Below are positions 5,431 through 7,438 of a stretch of DNA of 7,438 nt, piece by piece; within the stretch, counting starts at the first letter, position 1; each line of letters begins with the position of its first letter. The notes under the pieces are model-generated. The model saw only the letters and a program-made list of their open reading frames with translations. It did not search any database and was not told the origin of the DNA. Source of the stretch: Pseudomonadota bacterium (GTDB taxonomy: Bacteria > Pseudomonadota > Gammaproteobacteria > Burkholderiales > Burkholderiaceae_D); the NCBI GenBank assembly GCA_023420795.1, contig JAEZVM010000260.1:1-7438 (forward strand), given 5' to 3'. The translations under genes and the position numbers were made by a program.

Positions 5431-6654
5431 ATGGACTTTCAATACAGCGACAAGGTAAAAGACCTGCAGAAACGCCTGAATGCGTTCATGGATGAACACA
5501 TCTACCCGAACGAAGGCAAATTCTTCGCAGAGATCGAGGAAAACCGCGCCAAGGGCAATGCCTGGGTGCCGACGAAGATCGTCGAGGAGCTGAAGGAAAA
5601 GGCAAAGGCGCAGGGCCTGTGGAACCTGTTCCTGCCGGATTCCGATCGAGGCGCGGGCCTCACCAATTTGGAATACGCGCCGCTGTGCGAAATCATGGGC
5701 CGCTCGCTGTGGTCGGCCGAGGTGTTCAACTGCAATGCGCCGGATACTGGCAACATGGAAACGCTGGAGCGCTATGCGAGCGAGGAAATCAAGAAGCAGT
5801 GGCTGGAGCCTCTGCTCGAAGGGAAGATCCGTTCCTGCTTTGCGATGACCGAGCCAGCGGTCGCCTCATCCGACGCGACCAACATCGAAGCGTCGATCGT
5901 GCGCGACGGCGACGAATACGTGATCAACGGCCGCAAATGGTGGTCGTCCGGTGCGAACGATCCGCGCTGCAAGGTATTCATCTTCATGGGCAAGACCGAC
6001 CCGACCGCGGAGAAGCACAAGCAGCAGTCGATGATCGTGGTGCCGCGCGATACGCCCGGTGTGACCATCGTGCGCCATCTGCCGGTGTTCGGTTACGACG
6101 ACGCGCCGCACGGTCACGGCGAAGTGCATTTCAAGAACGTGCGCGTGCCGGTGTCCAACATCCTGCTCGGCGAAGGGCGCGGCTTCGAAATCGCGCAGGG
6201 CCGCCTCGGGCCGGGCCGCATCCATCACTGCATGCGTCTGATCGGACTGGCAGAGCGTGCGCTGGAAGACATGTGCAAGCGCTCGCTGAAGCGCGTCGCC
6301 TTCGGCAAGCCGATCGCAGAGCAGACGGTCACGCTGGAGCGCATCGCCAATGCGCGCATCATGATCGATCAGGCGCGTTTCCTCGTGCTCAACGCGGCCT
6401 ACATGATGGATACGGTCGGTAACAAGGTCGCCGCGAAGGAAATCGCGATGATCAAGGTCGCTGCTCCGAACATGGCTTGCCAGGTGATCGACTGGGCTAT
6501 CCAGGCGCATGGCGGCGCTGGCGTGTCGAACGACTTTGGTCTTGCATATGCCTATGCACAGGCACGCACGCTGCGTCTGGCCGATGGTCCGGATGAAGTG
6601 CACCGCAACCAGATCGGCAAGATGGAATTGAGGCGTTACAAGCAGGCGATATAA
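5431..6654 (+). CDS. Acyl-CoA dehydrogenase, ACAD10/ACAD11-like
   Basis: This 407-residue FAD enzyme oxidises an acyl-CoA to the enoyl-CoA and passes electrons to ETF. The N-terminal helical domain includes LWNLFLPDSDRGAGLTNLEYA (about 67-87). The FAD/substrate region is CFAMTEPAVASSDATNIEAS (136-155), with NGRKWWSSGA (W170, W171) in the beta domain. The C-terminal helical domain holds GFEIAQGRLGPGRIHHCMR (251-269) and ADGPDEVHR (384-392). As I recall the human ACAD11 dehydrogenase domain, these blocks are nearly the same, more so than in medium- or short-chain dehydrogenases. At the usual catalytic Glu position (YEG in MCAD) the alignment gives Asp385. The start has a strong GAAGGAG (5418-5424) six bases upstream. 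It is the third gene of the operon, 58 bases after the SDR. Bacterial relatives such as LvaC of levulinate catabolism act with a kinase on 4-hydroxyacyl-CoA; no such kinase lies here, so the substrate is open. Confidence 0.95.
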   Translation: MDFQYSDKVKDLQKRLNAFMDEHIYPNEGKFFAEIEENRAKGNAWVPTKIVEELKEKAKAQGLWNLFLPDSDRGAGLTNLEYAPLCEIMGRSLWSAEVFNCNAPDTGNMETLERYASEEIKKQWLEPLLEGKIRSCFAMTEPAVASSDATNIEASIVRDGDEYVINGRKWWSSGANDPRCKVFIFMGKTDPTAEKHKQQSMIVVPRDTPGVTIVRHLPVFGYDDAPHGHGEVHFKNVRVPVSNILLGEGRGFEIAQGRLGPGRIHHCMRLIGLAERALEDMCKRSLKRVAFGKPIAEQTVTLERIANARIMIDQARFLVLNAAYMMDTVGNKVAAKEIAMIKVAAPNMACQVIDWAIQAHGGAGVSNDFGLAYAYAQARTLRLADGPDEVHRNQIGKMELRRYKQAI

Positions 6655-6681
6655 CCGCGGGAAGGAACAGGCGGAAGAGGT

Positions 6682-6723
6682 GTCGGCGTGCAGGACCCGG
6701 CGTGAAGTCCTGCACCAGCCGAC
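6682..6723. terminator. Bulged hairpin after the acyl-CoA dehydrogenase gene
   Basis: GTCGGCG-TGCAGGAC (6682-6696) pairs with GTCCTGCAC (6707-6715) and GCCGAC (6718-6723), giving 15 pairs with a two-base bulge (6716-6717) and a 10-base loop. It starts 27 bases after the stop of the operon's last gene and lies between convergent genes. No T-run follows on either strand, so it may act as an mRNA 3'-end stabiliser or a Rho-assisted end rather than a classic terminator. Confidence 0.45.
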
Positions 6724-6735
6724 GGATACCGGAGA

Positions 6736-6770
6736 TAAAAACCGGACAGGGTTATGAGTGCGTACCGGTT
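6736..6770 (-). terminator. Possible weak intrinsic terminator of the GlsB-like gene
   Basis: Read on the - strand, AACCGG directly after the stop codon pairs with CCGGTT 19 bases later, and the run continues TTTTTAT. The T-tract fits an intrinsic terminator, but a six-pair stem with a long loop is weak, so this is only a candidate. Confidence 0.3.
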
Positions 6771-6771
6771 G

Positions 6772-7041
6772 CTAGCGGGGGGTGCCGCGACGCAGCAGAT
6801 TCACGATCGCCAGCAGCACCACGGCACCGAGGAACGATACCAGCAGTGATGAAATGCTGAAGTCGTTCTGGTTGATGGTGCCGGTACCGAAGAGCGGCGC
6901 CAGCAGCCAGCCGCCAAGCAATGCACCCACAATGCCGACCACGATGTTCAGCAACATGCCTTGCTGCGCATCCGTGCGCATGACGAGGCTGGCGAGCCAG
7001 CCGAGAATACCGCCGACAACAATCCAGATAATAAAATTCAT
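6772..7041 (-). CDS. GlsB/YeaQ/YmgE family membrane protein
   Basis: This 89-residue, very hydrophobic protein has three predicted membrane helices at about residues 2-21, 27-51 and 61-84. Gly-rich helix patterns (GGILGWLASLVM, GIVGALLGGWLL) are characteristic of the Transgly_assoc family (YeaQ, YmgE, GlsB). A short polar loop with MRTDAQQG separates helices 1 and 2, and the tail is basic (LLRRGTPR). The length matches the family. The start is well supported by a perfect AGGAGGT (7052-7046 on this strand) four bases before the ATG. Members are abundant inner-membrane proteins linked to envelope or general stress in several bacteria; despite the family name, transglycosylase activity is not established. 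It converges on the acyl-CoA dehydrogenase operon and appears functionally unrelated to it. A DUF2188-like gene lies 138 bases upstream on the same strand. Confidence 0.93.
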   Translation of the reverse strand: MNFIIWIVVGGILGWLASLVMRTDAQQGMLLNIVVGIVGALLGGWLLAPLFGTGTINQNDFSISSLLVSFLGAVVLLAIVNLLRRGTPR

Positions 7042-7179
7042 TTTTACCTCCTATGTATGTTGATAAACCGGCATGACCGATAGACTAGATGCCTGTGAAT
7101 TGGTTCATCGCCCATCCTGTCCTCCAACGCCGTTTCAGACTCGCTGTGAATGCATGTTCTGCGCCAGTTTCCCGGATGC

Positions 7180-7437
7180 TCAGACGGCTCCGTTTTGCGT
7201 AGTCCGCGCAGCATCGTTTCCATCCTGCGCAGGCAACGGATAGAAACCACTCTCGTCCTCGACCAGCGCAGTTGCGCCTTTCGTCGCTTTGGTCAGTTCA
7301 TTTGCATAGGCATAGGCATCCTCCTTCCCGTCGAAAGACGCGAGCGGCCTGTCGGCTCCTTTTTCCGATACGTCCCATCTGCCGTTGAGGCCCGGTGATA
7401 CGCAAATCACCAGCGTCTTCTGCTGATCGCTTTCCAT
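7180..7437 (-). CDS. Small DUF2188-like protein (start at window edge)
   Basis: Eighty-five residues are visible from an ATG at 7437-7435, one base from the window edge, so the true start could lie further out. The segment VSPGLNGRWDVSEKGADRPLASF-DGKEDAYAYANELTKATKGATALVEDESG has the layout of DUF2188 proteins: a strand with GRWDV, an E/KGA-x-R-P-x-x-F-D turn, a helix with repeated Ala, then a strand ending in D-x-SG. The function of this family is unknown. The last 18 or so residues (PLPAQDGNDAARTTQNGAV) are low-complexity and probably disordered. It shares its strand with the GlsB-like gene 138 bases downstream. Small proteins of this type often sit among stress or envelope genes, but that is only a hint. 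The gene call is fairly sure; the family call is by pattern recognition. Confidence 0.7.
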   Translation of the reverse strand: MESDQQKTLVICVSPGLNGRWDVSEKGADRPLASFDGKEDAYAYANELTKATKGATALVEDESGFYPLPAQDGNDAARTTQNGAV

Positions 7438-7438
7438 A

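Noticed and set aside
5866..6603. Antisense (245 codons) and, nearby, sense-shifted (5619-6422) open frames over the acyl-CoA dehydrogenase
   Set aside because: Both are Arg/His/Ala-rich shadow translations of a highly conserved gene and have no plausible ribosome binding site or domain.
7044..7250. 68-codon - strand frame between the two right-hand genes
   Set aside because: It overlaps the end of the DUF2188-like gene and the leader of the GlsB-like gene, is Arg-rich and has no domain; probably non-coding.

Overview
The window reads as a chromosomal stretch of a GC-rich (roughly 60%) Gram-negative proteobacterium. The type IV pilus tip protein, TonB-like protein, class II fumarase, LysR regulator and acyl-CoA dehydrogenase cluster fit a betaproteobacterium of the order Burkholderiales, perhaps Oxalobacteraceae. 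That placement is inference from gene style, not a phylogenetic result.

Left part (1-2774, all + strand): the 3' end of a PilY1-type pilus gene, a small TonB-domain protein (703-1302), and a complete class II fumarase, fumC (1386-2774). A strong hairpin (670-697) between the first two genes buries the ribosome binding site of the TonB-like gene.

Middle (2775-3895): fumC and a LysR-type regulator (2885-3787, - strand) converge on a nested palindrome at 2792-2871. It has a 28-pair outer stem with a second small hairpin in its loop, and looks like a copy of a dispersed palindromic repeat. The regulator is divergent from the next operon. The 108-base AT-rich gap between them carries a dyad that is a candidate LysR-type binding site, plus a plausible sigma-70 promoter.

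Operon (3896-6654, + strand): a histidine-phosphatase-superfamily protein, a classical short-chain dehydrogenase and an acyl-CoA dehydrogenase very like the dehydrogenase domain of mammalian ACAD11. The first two genes are 7 bases apart and the third follows after 58. The likely theme is CoA-linked oxidation of an unusual acyl or hydroxyacyl substrate, under the LysR regulator. The kinase normally paired with ACAD10/11-type dehydrogenases is not in the window, and the phosphatase has Ser where its family normally has the second catalytic His. This operon is the most interesting part of the window.

Right part (6655-7438): the operon ends at a bulged hairpin (6682-6723) and converges on a small three-helix membrane protein of the GlsB/YeaQ/YmgE family (6772-7041, -). 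Upstream of that lies a small DUF2188-like protein (7180-7437, -) whose start touches the window edge. No RNA genes, CRISPR arrays, insertion sequences or prophage genes were seen, and no gene-free stretch exceeds 300 bases.
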